From JAMZMI01 sp963848175 (GTDB lineage Bacteria > Bacteroidota > Bacteroidia > Cytophagales > Cyclobacteriaceae), in contig CAWKCO010000003.1 in assembly GCA_963848175.1 (NCBI GenBank), forward strand, positions 310,001 through 374,000: a stretch of 64,000 bases of DNA. The letters run 5' to 3'. Shown piece after piece: positions 10,044-19,222 of the stretch. The translations under genes were made by a program, and so were the position numbers. Below the pieces are notes generated by a model. The model saw nothing but the letters and a program-made list of their open reading frames with translations. It did no database searches and had not been told where the DNA came from. Numbering within the stretch: position 1 is the stretch's first letter; every line of letters begins with the position of its first letter.

Positions 10044-12582
10044 AATGTTCCACTGTTTTCTTTTTTAACTTAATGTTAAGCTCTTCAGCCTTTTCATCCC
10101 AATCAGCAAGAATTGTATCTCCTTCTTGAATCTCTCCACGGAGAATTTCTTCAGCCACTGGATCCTCAAGGTATTTCTGGATAGCTCTGTTGAGTGGTCG
10201 TGCCCCATACTGAGGGTCATAACCTTTATCTGACAAGAAATCCTTTGCTTTATCAGTAAGCTCTACTTCGTAACCTAGATCTGTGATACGTTTGAAAAGT
10301 TTGCCTAGCGTAATGTCAATGATCTGATGAATGTGTTGACGTTCGAGAGAGTTAAACACAATGACATCATCTAATCTGTTCAAAAACTCTGGGCTAAAAG
10401 CCTTTTTCAGAGCATTCTGAATTGTAGATTTCATGATTTCGTCAGAATTATTCTGTTGCATTTTTGTTGCAAAACCAATTCCCGCTCCAAAATCTTTCAA
10501 GTCTCGAACTCCGATGTTGGACGTCATGATTATGATCGTATTTCGGAAGTCTACTCTACGTCCCAATCCGTCAGTCAGGATGCCGTCATCCAAAACTTGC
10601 AATAGAATATTGAATACGTCAGGATGAGCCTTTTCTATCTCATCTAGAAGTACCACAGAGTAAGGCTTCCTTCTTACTTTTTCCGTAAGTTGACCACCTT
10701 CTTCATAGCCCACATATCCTGGAGGTGCACCCACGAGTCTAGAAACGGAGAATTTCTCCATGTACTCACTCATGTCCATCCTGATCAAGGAATCTTCCTT
10801 GTCAAATAGATAGTGTGAAAGCACCTTGGCCATTTCAGTCTTACCCACCCCTGTAGGGCCTAAGAATATAAATGAACCTATTGGTTTTTTAGGATCTTTC
10901 AGCCCAACTCTTGTGCGTTGTATGGCTTTGGTGAGCTTTTTCACTGCGTCATCTTGGCCTATCACTTTTGTAGTGAGCTCTGCATTCATGCTGAGGAGTT
11001 TCTCACTCTCGTTTTGAGCGATACGCTTCGTAGGGATACCAGTCATCATGCCAATAACCTCAGCCACATTTTCCTCGGTTACTTCATAGCGTTTGGTTCT
11101 GGTCTCCTCTTCCCAGTTGTTTTTTTCAAGTTCAAGCTGAGCTAGTAGCTTCTTCTCTTTATCACGAAGTTGAGCTGCTTCCTCATACTTTTGACTTTTA
11201 ACAACTTGATTCTTCTCCTTTTTGATGTCCTCAATCTTTGCCTCTAGCTCTATGATTTGCTGAGGAACGTTGATGTTGTTGATGTGCACGCGCGCACCAG
11301 CTTCATCTAGTACGTCAATTGCCTTATCCGGAAGGAATCTGTCACTTATATATCTATCTGACATGGCCACACATGCATCTATCGCTTCTTTGCTATAGTT
11401 CACATGATGGTGATCCTGATATTTATCTTTGATATTGTTGAGGATTTGTATCGTTTCTTCTGGTGTGGTGGCGTCCACCATGACCATCTGAAAACGTCTT
11501 GCCAAAGCGCCATCCTTTTCAATATATTGTCTGTATTCATCCAATGTTGTAGCACCGATGCATTGAATTTCTCCTCGCGCTAGAGCTGGCTTAAACATGT
11601 TTGAAGCATCTAGGGAGCCTGAAGCCCCACCAGCACCAACGATGGTGTGAAGCTCATCAATGAATAGAATCACATCTGGTGATTTTTCTATTTCATTCAT
11701 TACGGCTTTCATTCGCTCTTCAAACTGACCTCTGTACTTTGTGCCAGCTACGAGAGATGCTAAATCCAGAGTCACTACACGTTTGCCAAAAAGAATACGT
11801 GACACTTTTTTCTGTACAATTCTCAATGCAAGACCTTCTGCAATAGCTGTTTTACCAACACCAGGCTCTCCTATAAGAATCGGGTTATTTTTCTTTCTAC
11901 GACTAAGGATTTGAGCTACACGCTCAATTTCTTTTTCACGACCCACGATCGGGTCTAGTTTGTCATCCTCAGCCAGTTTCGTTAAGTCACGACCAAAATT
12001 GTCCAGCACTGGAGTTCTGGACTTTTCTGTTCCTTTGGCCTCCTTGCTTGTTCCAGACGAACCACTGCCAGAGCCACCACCTCCACCGAAAATTCTCCCA
12101 GAATCATCGTCGTTATCATCTGTGTCTGATTGTGCAAGAGGATTTTCTGTTTGATATTCCAAAAGCTCTTTCACCACATCGTAGCTCACATCGAATTTGT
12201 CTAATATCTGTGTGGCAAGATTATCTTCGTCTCTCAGGATAGAAAGGAGCAGATGTTCAGTGCCTATCAACTGACTTTTGAAAATTTTAGCTTCCAAATA
12301 AGTGATTTTGAGCACTTTTTCGGATTGCCGCGTCAGAGGAATGTTTGCAAGATTTTTAACGTTGCTGGTAGCTGTTCCCTTGGTAGCTTGCTCTACAGAG
12401 GAGCGCAAGTCTTCTAGGGAGACTCCCAGTTTTTTCATTAGGCTCACTGCCACTCCTTCACCTTCGCGAATCATGCCAAGTAGCAGGTGCTCTGTGCCTA
12501 TATAATCATGCCCCAGTCTTAGCGCCTCTTCACGGCTTAAGCTGATGACCTCTTTTACTCTATTTGAAAATTTAGCTTCCAT
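10042..12582 (-). CDS. clpC: ATP-dependent Clp protease ATP-binding subunit ClpC
   Basis: 846-aa AAA+ unfoldase that feeds proteins to ClpP. Order: two N-terminal Clp repeats (residues about 5-145, with LGHDYIGTEHLLLGMIREGEG), a Gly/Ser-rich linker of about 20 residues, AAA+ domain 1 (GEPGVGKTAIAEGL; LFIDELHTIVGAG), a short UVR-like middle region (KYEEAAQLRDKEKKL) and AAA+ domain 2 (GPTGVGKTEMAK; VLLDEIEKAHPDVFN; SPEFLNRLDD). The short middle region and UVR-like motif distinguish ClpC from ClpB. A poly-acidic/serine tract before the linker is common in Bacteroidota ClpC. No adjacent adaptor gene (mcsB) is present. Confidence 0.96.
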   Translation of the reverse strand: MEAKFSNRVKEVISLSREEALRLGHDYIGTEHLLLGMIREGEGVAVSLMKKLGVSLEDLRSSVEQATKGTATSNVKNLANIPLTRQSEKVLKITYLEAKIFKSQLIGTEHLLLSILRDEDNLATQILDKFDVSYDVVKELLEYQTENPLAQSDTDDNDDDSGRIFGGGGGSGSGSSGTSKEAKGTEKSRTPVLDNFGRDLTKLAEDDKLDPIVGREKEIERVAQILSRRKKNNPILIGEPGVGKTAIAEGLALRIVQKKVSRILFGKRVVTLDLASLVAGTKYRGQFEERMKAVMNEIEKSPDVILFIDELHTIVGAGGASGSLDASNMFKPALARGEIQCIGATTLDEYRQYIEKDGALARRFQMVMVDATTPEETIQILNNIKDKYQDHHHVNYSKEAIDACVAMSDRYISDRFLPDKAIDVLDEAGARVHINNINVPQQIIELEAKIEDIKKEKNQVVKSQKYEEAAQLRDKEKKLLAQLELEKNNWEEETRTKRYEVTEENVAEVIGMMTGIPTKRIAQNESEKLLSMNAELTTKVIGQDDAVKKLTKAIQRTRVGLKDPKKPIGSFIFLGPTGVGKTEMAKVLSHYLFDKEDSLIRMDMSEYMEKFSVSRLVGAPPGYVGYEEGGQLTEKVRRKPYSVVLLDEIEKAHPDVFNILLQVLDDGILTDGLGRRVDFRNTIIIMTSNIGVRDLKDFGAGIGFATKMQQNNSDEIMKSTIQNALKKAFSPEFLNRLDDVIVFNSLERQHIHQIIDITLGKLFKRITDLGYEVELTDKAKDFLSDKGYDPQYGARPLNRAIQKYLEDPVAEEILRGEIQEGDTILADWDEKAEELNIKLKKKTVEH

Positions 12583-12685
12583 AAAACATGGATTATTTTA
12601 ATAGTGGTTTCAGTAAATTTAAGACTTAAATAAGTCAATTCCCATTCCGAGAAAAAAAACACTCATTCCAATATAATTGTTCAAT

Positions 12686-13309
12686 CTATATCAAGATTGA
12701 TTTTTTCAGAATCTGGATGGATTGAGAGCCTTGGGTAAATAATAAATCAAGAATACTCAAATTTGGGACAAAATCATTGCCAAAGTTTTGCACATATTCA
12801 TTTGTTGAGAATTTTATTCGATCAGGCAGTGCTTTTTTGGGGTGAAACACTTCTCTGAGGTCATTTACTTCACTTTCTGTTTTTTGCAGAAATTCATCCG
12901 AAAATTTGAATGCTATGTCAGTTTGTAGGAGTTTAAGACATATTGTCATAGAAGCCATATTTAGATCTAACAGATATTCGTATTTCCGATCATAAATGGA
13001 TTTAAAGTATTCAGAAAAATATTCAAAAAAAGGAGATTTTCCGTATGCAGAAAAGATTGCTCCCCAATGTTCTCTTACCCAGGATTGACTATTGTCTATT
13101 TTTACATCCTTAAAAACTGTTCTATTTCCAAATTTTACAGGAACTATCAATGACTGTATGCCCTGAGATGTCAGGATCGTACAGCGGTTTTTATAGGTTT
13201 GTTTGGTAAAGTGCTGATGCTGCTCAAAGACTACTTCATCAGCCATCATTAAACTGGAAAAGTACGAGATATTGCCAAAGTAATGTGGCTCAATGAGCAG
13301 GGTAGACAT
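12686..13309 (-). CDS. WbqC-like family protein
   Basis: 207 aa. The N-terminus has the family pattern LLIEPHYFGNISYFSSLMMADEVVFEQHQHFTKQTYKNR and later LIVPV, followed by WVREHWGAIFSAYGKSPFFEYF. WbqC-like proteins in Bacteroidota are often found next to lipoprotein/signal peptidase or cell-envelope genes; their reaction is not established. It starts 1 nt after the stop of the Sua5/YrdC gene on the same strand, so both are probably one transcript. Confidence 0.85.
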   Translation of the reverse strand: MSTLLIEPHYFGNISYFSSLMMADEVVFEQHQHFTKQTYKNRCTILTSQGIQSLIVPVKFGNRTVFKDVKIDNSQSWVREHWGAIFSAYGKSPFFEYFSEYFKSIYDRKYEYLLDLNMASMTICLKLLQTDIAFKFSDEFLQKTESEVNDLREVFHPKKALPDRIKFSTNEYVQNFGNDFVPNLSILDLLFTQGSQSIQILKKSILI

Positions 13310-13310
13310 A

Positions 13311-13940
13311 TCAGATAATCAGATTTACATCCCCCATTCCTTCTCTCAAAATGATCGGTTCTCCCGAACTACAGTCTACGATGGTACTTGGCTTATTGTT
13401 ACCCATGCCTCCATCTATCACAATATCCACTTTGTTTTCAAACTCCTCATAAATCAACTCAGGATCTGTGGAATAATCAATAATGGCATCATCGTGATGA
13501 ACTGAAGTGGTGATGATAGGATTGCCAAGAATTCTGACAATCTCGCGTGGAATATTATTATCTGGCACACGAATCCCCACCGTTTTTTTCTTCATATTAA
13601 GAATCTTGGGAGTCTTATGAGAAGACTGCAAAATGAATGTGAAAGCACCAGGAAGTGCGCGTTTCATTATTTTGAAAACTGGTGTATCCACATGTTTGGC
13701 ATATTCAGACAGATGGCTGAGATCGTAGCAGATGAAGGAAAGATTAAGGGTCTTGCTCGTCATTCCCTTCAATAAACGAATTTTGTCAATCGCTTTGGGA
13801 TTGAAAATATCACAACCGAGACCGTAAACAGTATCTGTAGGGTAGATGATGAGCCCGCCATTTCTTAATACCTCTACAATGTGGTCTATTTTCCTAGGAT
13901 CAGGGTTCTCGGGATACATTTTGATAAATTCTGCGCTCAT
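13311..13940 (-). CDS. Sua5/YciO/YrdC-family threonylcarbamoyl-AMP synthase-like protein
   Basis: 209 aa with the family fold: IYPTDTVYGLGCDIFNPKAIDKI near the N-terminus, then LSFICYDLSHLSEYA, PGAFTFILQSSHKTPKIL and VGIRVPDN. Members bind ATP and L-threonine and, in true TsaC/YrdC, make threonylcarbamoyl-AMP for tRNA t6A37. The PTDTVYGLGCD loop is intact. It resembles the YciO side of the family (MSAEFIKMYPENPDPRKI start), so it may be the YciO paralogue rather than the essential TsaC. First gene of a two-gene unit with WbqC. Confidence 0.85.
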   Translation of the reverse strand: MSAEFIKMYPENPDPRKIDHIVEVLRNGGLIIYPTDTVYGLGCDIFNPKAIDKIRLLKGMTSKTLNLSFICYDLSHLSEYAKHVDTPVFKIMKRALPGAFTFILQSSHKTPKILNMKKKTVGIRVPDNNIPREIVRILGNPIITTSVHHDDAIIDYSTDPELIYEEFENKVDIVIDGGMGNNKPSTIVDCSSGEPIILREGMGDVNLII

Positions 13941-14110
13941 ATTCTTCTCTCCTGTTGATCCAAGACGGAAATTTAATCAATGAATGTGGCTAAGCCAAAA
14001 TCAAAATTGTGTGTGTGGTTGCAAATGGGGGGGGTGATATTTTGTCAGATGTAGCAGTTGCGGTTGAGCAACGAAATTTGCCGTGAGTCCATTATAAAAC
14101 AATACTTGTC

Positions 14111-14118
14111 TAGTTTTG
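14111..14118 (+). promoter_or_regulatory. Possible -7 element upstream of mltG
   Basis: TAGTTTTG matches the TAnnTTTG -7 box, about 34 nt before the ATG at 14152. No TTTG at the ideal spacing upstream was found, so this is only a half match. Confidence 0.35.
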
Positions 14119-14151
14119 CGTGGATTTAATATTTATGAGCGAGATAGGTTT

Positions 14152-15186
14152 ATGAACAAAAAGAATATTGTGGCTACAGTGATGATCGTCTTTACGATAA
14201 TGCTATCATCATTTTCCTTCTATTTTTACCAGATGTTTTTCACACCAAATATCCTGGTGGATAAAGGTGATCAATACTTTGAGATACCAATAGGAACAAC
14301 GTTTAAGGAGATTCAAAGGAGACTTTATGATGAGGGCATTGTAAATGACCCTGTGTCTTTTGGTTTTTTGGCTAAGGTGAAAAGTTACGATGAAAATGTA
14401 AAGCACGGTATGTACTTGCTCAAGGAAAACATGTCCAACCGCGAAGCGATAAACCTGTTGCGCTCAGGCCGGCAATCCCCAGTGAGAATGACTTTCAACA
14501 CGGCGCGAAAAATTGAAGATTTGGCGGAAAAGCTCACTGCTAATTTGGAAATGGATTCGGCGGCATTAGCGCCTTATTTGCAGTCTGATAGTGTAGCCAA
14601 GGCTTATGGGTTTGATCGGGAGAATTTCATTAGCATGTTCATACCTAATACTTACGAGGTATATTGGACGGCAGATGCCAAAGACATTCTCGATAGAATG
14701 AAGCTGGAGTATGATCGTTTTTGGACAGATGCTAGAAAGGCAAAGGCAAAAAAGGTTGGTCTTACACCACAGGAAGTTTCTACTTTGGCTTCCATAGTGG
14801 ATAGCGAAACCAATATTATGGATGAGGCTCCCACTATTGCGGGGGTGTATCTCAATAGGTTAAAAAAAGGATATTTACTTCAGGCTGATCCTACGCTCGT
14901 ATTTGCACTCAATGACTTTACAATAAAGCGCGTACTGACGATTCATAAGAATGTGGAATCGAAGTATAATACTTATAAATATTACGGTTTACCTCCGGGT
15001 CCTATCATGATGCCGTCAATGAAAGCTGTGGACGCGGTGTTGAATGCAGAAAGTCACAACTACTTATATTTTTGTGCCAAAGAAGATTTTTCGGGTCGCC
15101 ATGTCTTTGCCACTAATCTTATAGATCACAATGCAAATGCGAGGCGTTTTCAGCAGGCGCTTAATTATCATAGAATTTACAAATAA
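14152..15186 (+). CDS. mltG: Endolytic transglycosylase MltG
   Basis: 344 aa. An N-terminal membrane helix (KKNIVATVMIVFTIMLSSFSFYFY) is followed by the YceG domain. The catalytic signature is easy to see: STLASIVDSETNIMDEAPTIAGVYLNRL, then LLQADPTLVFAL and YNTYKYYGLPPGPI. MltG cuts nascent peptidoglycan strands near the inner membrane and sets glycan length. The ATG at 14152 gives the expected N-terminus; an upstream in-frame TTG adds 12 residues with no family match. Its stop is immediately followed by the ATG of the thioesterase gene. Confidence 0.93.
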   Translation: MNKKNIVATVMIVFTIMLSSFSFYFYQMFFTPNILVDKGDQYFEIPIGTTFKEIQRRLYDEGIVNDPVSFGFLAKVKSYDENVKHGMYLLKENMSNREAINLLRSGRQSPVRMTFNTARKIEDLAEKLTANLEMDSAALAPYLQSDSVAKAYGFDRENFISMFIPNTYEVYWTADAKDILDRMKLEYDRFWTDARKAKAKKVGLTPQEVSTLASIVDSETNIMDEAPTIAGVYLNRLKKGYLLQADPTLVFALNDFTIKRVLTIHKNVESKYNTYKYYGLPPGPIMMPSMKAVDAVLNAESHNYLYFCAKEDFSGRHVFATNLIDHNANARRFQQALNYHRIYK

Positions 15187-15594
15187 ATGTATCAATTTGA
15201 GACTCAGATAAGAGTACGATATGCGGAAACCGATCAGATGGGGTTCATGTATCACGGCAATTATGCTGCATATTATGAGGTGGCTAGGGTAGAGGCTTTT
15301 CGTGAATTGGGTTTTCCGTATAAAAAAATGGAAGCTGAAGGAGTGGGGATGCCGGTGCTCGACATGCATATGAAATTTAACGGGCCAGCCAGATATGATG
15401 ATCTTTTGACGGTGAAATTGATGCTTCCAGATTTGCCAAGAGCGCGAATTGTGTTTGAATACGAGATTAGTAATGAGGCAGGAAAGATAATAAACACAGG
15501 AATGACTACTTTAGCTTTTATGAACATGTCAAGCGGCAGACCTGTGAAAATTCCTGAAACCATGTTGATGTTGCTCAAACCTTATTTTGATTGA
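15187..15594 (+). CDS. Acyl-CoA thioesterase (hotdog fold, YbgC/4HBT type)
   Basis: 135 aa. The 4HBT pattern RVRYAETDQMGFMYHGNYAAYYEVARVEAFRELG carries the conserved Asp and the aromatic/His pair of the active site, followed by GVGMPVLDMHMKFNGPARYDD. Hydrolyses acyl-CoA thioesters in the cytoplasm; the substrate length cannot be told from sequence. ATG follows the mltG stop without a gap, and its own stop overlaps the start of the YihY gene, so the three genes form one operon. Confidence 0.9.
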   Translation: MYQFETQIRVRYAETDQMGFMYHGNYAAYYEVARVEAFRELGFPYKKMEAEGVGMPVLDMHMKFNGPARYDDLLTVKLMLPDLPRARIVFEYEISNEAGKIINTGMTTLAFMNMSSGRPVKIPETMLMLLKPYFD

Positions 15595-16559
15595 AAAAGA
15601 GAGCCAGAAATAGGGAGATATTGCACAAACATTTGAGGTACACAAGTTGGTATCTGACAATGCTAACCGTACTCAAGCGGATACGATTGAGAGGCGGAGC
15701 AGCTTCGCTCTATCGAACTTCAGTCATTTTTATTGACAAAGTTGGAGATAATCAGCTTTTTGAACGGGCATACGGTGTGGCATTTAATTTTACCCTTTCG
15801 CTGTTTCCAAGTATCATTTTTCTTTTCGCGCTTATTCCTTTTGTCCATACATGGATACCGAGTATTTCTCAGGGAGAAATACTCCATTATTTACAAGATG
15901 TACTTCCTAGAAGTCTTTTTGAGGTCACAGCGGAGACCATTTTTGACACGATTCAGATTCGCCGAGAGGGCTTAATTTCTTTCGGGGTGTTGTTTGCGTT
16001 GTTCTTAGCTACAAATGGGGTAAACTCTCTTATGAATACTTTTAATACCAGTTACAAAACAGTCGATCGCAGAACTTTTGTCAAAACCAGGCTTATAGCT
16101 TTGTTTCTTACTGTTCTTTTGGCTTTTGCTTTTTTGATGTCAATAATGCTTTTAGTTATTGGGGAGTTTGTTATCGATTGGTTGTTTGAGCTGAGCCATA
16201 TATCGATAGACTTCATTATCTATTTTTTATTCCCGTTACGATTTGTTGTGATTTTCACTGCCTTTTATGTGGCTATCGCTTCGATCTATTATTGGGGACC
16301 GGCCATTCATGACAAGTGGAGGTTCTTTTCTTTGGGATCTTTCCTTGCCACGTTGCTTTGCGTGTTAGTGTCGTTTGGTTTCTCTCTTTACATCACCAAC
16401 TTTGGTACTTACAACAAGCTCTATGGCTCCATCGGAAGTATCATTGCTCTGATGATTTGGCAGTATTTGATGTCTGCAATCTTACTTCTTGGCTTTGAGT
16501 TTAATGCAAGCATAGATCGTGCTGCATCCGCTGTTGTCTATGATTTAGACAAAGATTAG
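15591..16559 (+). CDS. YihY/BrkB family membrane protein
   Basis: 322 aa with six predicted membrane helices: after a basic N-terminal stretch, AYGVAFNFTLSLFPSIIFLFALIPF, then FGVLFALFLATNGVNSLM, LIALFLTVLLAFAFLMSIML, IIYFLFPLRFVVIFTAFYV, SLGSFLATLLCVLVSFGFSLYI and a last helix with YGSIGSIIALMIWQYLMSAILLLG. The last segment is the family signature. Formerly mis-annotated as ribonuclease BN; the function is unknown. Starts with TTG that overlaps the thioesterase stop (TTGA). Confidence 0.9.
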   Translation: MKKRARNREILHKHLRYTSWYLTMLTVLKRIRLRGGAASLYRTSVIFIDKVGDNQLFERAYGVAFNFTLSLFPSIIFLFALIPFVHTWIPSISQGEILHYLQDVLPRSLFEVTAETIFDTIQIRREGLISFGVLFALFLATNGVNSLMNTFNTSYKTVDRRTFVKTRLIALFLTVLLAFAFLMSIMLLVIGEFVIDWLFELSHISIDFIIYFLFPLRFVVIFTAFYVAIASIYYWGPAIHDKWRFFSLGSFLATLLCVLVSFGFSLYITNFGTYNKLYGSIGSIIALMIWQYLMSAILLLGFEFNASIDRAASAVVYDLDKD

Positions 16560-16681
16560 ATTAACTCATCTACGAAAATCTCCAGCTCATCGTAAATAAT
16601 TCCCATTTACGTATGTCTTATTGTAGATTCATACTCAGGCATTTAGCAACCCCATGTTACACACAACAACCCAATCAAGTT

Positions 16682-17350
16682 ATGAAAAAGTTATTGATAG
16701 CACTTTTATTGACGACTACAAGCTTGGTCTATAGTCAAGTAATCGATCAAAGTTTAACTGTTCTTAGCACCCCGCTATTTAATCAAGCGACACTTTGCTT
16801 AGAAGCAAAAAGTTATAGAAAAGCCGTTAATCTGTATTCTCAGGCTTTGGCATACTATTCAGAGCATCCAGATTCTTATTTCGGCAAAGCAGTGTCTCAC
16901 TATTATTTGAATGAGATGGATTCCGCGAATGCGAGTATTTTGGAGGCCTTAAAAAGAGATCAGTCCCAAGCTAATTTTCATTACTATGCTGGGGCTATCA
17001 GTTATGAAAAAGGTAAATTTTCAGATGCGCTAAAGTCTTACAAGAAAGCTATTGATTTGAATGCCCAATCTGAGATTAAAATTGATGCTGAAAACGCTAA
17101 ATTTCAAATGGGAGTTTGTTTTATGAAAATAGAATCACATTACGAAGCAATTCGATTATTTAGTGAATTGGTCAACGAAGATTTTTTGAACTATAAGGCT
17201 AGACTTAATAGAGGTATATCCTACGCCAATGTGCGTGAATATAGCAAGGCATGTGATGATTTTTCAGAGGCAGCGATTCAAGGAAATGATCGTGCCATAG
17301 AATTTTTGGAAAGGTATTGCTACAAAATGCAGTTTGGGTCTACAAAATAA
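16682..17350 (+). CDS. Secreted TPR protein
   Basis: 222 aa. A signal peptide (MKKLLIALLLTTTSLVYSQ) is followed by TPR units: LEAKSYRKAVNLYSQALAYY, FHYYAGAISYEKGKFSDALKSYKKAIDL, ESHYEAIRLFSELV and RGISYANVREYSKACDDFSEAA. TPRs are protein-interaction scaffolds, so this is probably a periplasmic binding or assembly protein; the partner is unknown. The ATG at 16682 gives a clean signal peptide; an in-frame start 69 nt upstream (16613) does not. Confidence 0.8.
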   Translation: MKKLLIALLLTTTSLVYSQVIDQSLTVLSTPLFNQATLCLEAKSYRKAVNLYSQALAYYSEHPDSYFGKAVSHYYLNEMDSANASILEALKRDQSQANFHYYAGAISYEKGKFSDALKSYKKAIDLNAQSEIKIDAENAKFQMGVCFMKIESHYEAIRLFSELVNEDFLNYKARLNRGISYANVREYSKACDDFSEAAIQGNDRAIEFLERYCYKMQFGSTK

Positions 17351-17384
17351 TGCTGTATTGATTTGAAGTAGTACTTTGTTTAGA

Positions 17385-17416
17385 GGCCTGATCGTGTCGT
17401 ATGATCAGGCTTTTTT
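17385..17416 (+). terminator. Rho-independent terminator after the TPR gene
   Basis: 8-bp arms GCCTGATC/GATCAGGC (17386-17393, 17403-17410) and a run of six T. Confidence 0.9.
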
Positions 17417-17446
17417 CGTGTATTTGAAAGCTGGGATTTTGATAAA

Positions 17447-19137
17447 CTAGTATTCAAAATCTAGCCCGAGTCTTTCTTTCATTTCCTTCAGCGCAGGGTT
17501 AATGCCTACCATGTATTCATACTTATCTTTGCTGGTGTAGAGTTTTTTGGAGACTTCTTGTTCTTGAACTTCGTTCTCGATCAGAATTTTCGAGTTTCTC
17601 AATTCTGTTCTGAGGTAAAGAACGATCCCTTGTTCGGCTTTTTCCAAAATATTTACCTCTAATGGGCTAGCCAAGGAGATCATCAATTTGGTATCATCCA
17701 TTTTACGAATCGGCCGGTTGAGTACTAGTTGCTCCATGTCACCAGCTCTTTCTGCCAATCGTTTGGCACGGAAGGCAACCCACGCTTTTTGTAGGGCTTC
17801 ATCTGAGAAATCTTCTGTGAGAACTGGCTCAGCTTGTTTGGCATCCTCTTCTTCTTGGCGTTTTTCTTCGGCTGTAGGTTTCCTTCTGAAAATGCTCGGT
17901 GTTTCCTTTGGTATAGCAGAAGTAGTGGTCGTTGTGTGCTTTACCTCAACTTTGGGGGTGTGAGGAATAGGTGCTGGTTTATCCGCTGGGGGAACAGGAG
18001 AAGGGGCTTTGCTTGAAGTGGCAGGTTCAGTTACGCTACTTTTTTTTTTACGTCACCCTCAGTTCCCAGTTTTATCGCCTTGTTGAGATGAGACAGCTTC
18101 ATCAAACAAAGTTCTACGTGCAGTCGCTGGTTTTTGCTTGACTTGTAAGTGAGATCACTTTGGTTCATCAGGTTCAAGCCCGAAAGCAAATAGGAGTTGC
18201 TCAAAGCCTGAGCTTGTTCCTTGTACTTTGCTTTTAAGTTGTCAGGGACTTCCAGTAGTTGAAGTGTTTCAGGATTCTTACACATTAGAAGGTTTCTAAA
18301 GTGCTCTTGCAGCCCTACGAGAAAATTGTGCCCATCAAATCCATTTTTTAAGATTTCATCAAAGATGAGCAGTGATCCAGCCATGTTTTCATCCTTGAAA
18401 AAATCACCAACCTTGAAATAATAGTCATAATCAAGAATATGGAGGTTCTTGATTGTGTTTTGATAGGTGATTTTGTTGTCCGAAGAAAACGTTACGATCA
18501 AATCGAAAATGGAAAGCGCATCACGCAAAGCTCCATCAGCTTTTTGAGCGATGAGGTGAAGTGCTTCATCTTCCGCTTGGATGCCTTCCGTTTCAGCGAT
18601 TTTCTTCAGCTGATAAACGATATCACTTATTTCTATCCTATTGAAATCATAAATCTGACATCTTGATAGGATCGTAGGAAGTACTTTATGCTTTTCTGTA
18701 GTGGCCAAAATAAAAATGGCATACGAAGGAGGCTCTTCCAAGGTCTTCAAAAAAGCATTGAAGGCCGCCGTAGAGAGCATGTGAACCTCATCTATGATGT
18801 AGACTTTGAATTTTCCTTGCTGCGGAGGGTAGCGTACCTGATCAATAAGGTTTCGGATGTCCTCTACAGAGTTGTTGGAGGCAGCATCTAGTTCGTAGAT
18901 ATTGAAATTGCTTGTTTGCGCGTCACCGTTTTCAGTTTCGAAACCATTGACCATGCGCGAAAGAATTCTTGCACATGTAGTTTTTCCCACCCCTCTAGGG
19001 CCGCAAAATAGCAGTGCCTGAGCTAAGTGATTGTTGTCAATAGCGTTTTTCAGCGTGGTAGTGATGTGTCCTTGTCCTACCACCTCATCAAAGCCTAATG
19101 GCCTATACTTACGTGCCGATACTACGAATGAATCCAT
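17447..19137 (-). CDS. dnaX: DNA polymerase III gamma/tau subunit DnaX, with -1 slippery site
   Basis: Clamp-loader ATPase. The zero frame (19137 to 18031) gives a 368-aa gamma-like product: Walker A FCGPRGVGKTTCARIL, the VYIIDEVHMLS Walker B, and the sensor-1 region ILATTEKHKVLPTILSRCQ. It ends VKKKVA-stop. Codons 363-366 lie over A10 (minus strand, 18049-18040). Slipping -1 there opens a second frame to 17447, adding 197 residues: a Pro/Thr-rich linker (EPATSSKAPSPVPP) and a C-terminal region with EALQKAWVAFRAKRLAERAGD. The tau form would be 563 aa. The downstream frame is open from the run to 17447. See finding. Confidence 0.9.
18040..18049 (-). other. A10 slippery run in dnaX
   Basis: Ten A's on the coding strand, preceded by an SD-like AGGG about 6 nt upstream and followed two codons later by a TAA. 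Either a -1 ribosomal shift or transcription slippage adding one A would yield tau. Confidence 0.75.
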
Positions 19138-19222
19138 TTCGGCTGCAAGATAAAAAGAAACCTCTTTTGGTCATGGTATACCTTCCGATAATTCTTAAAC
19201 TTGAGGTTTTAAAATTATAAAC

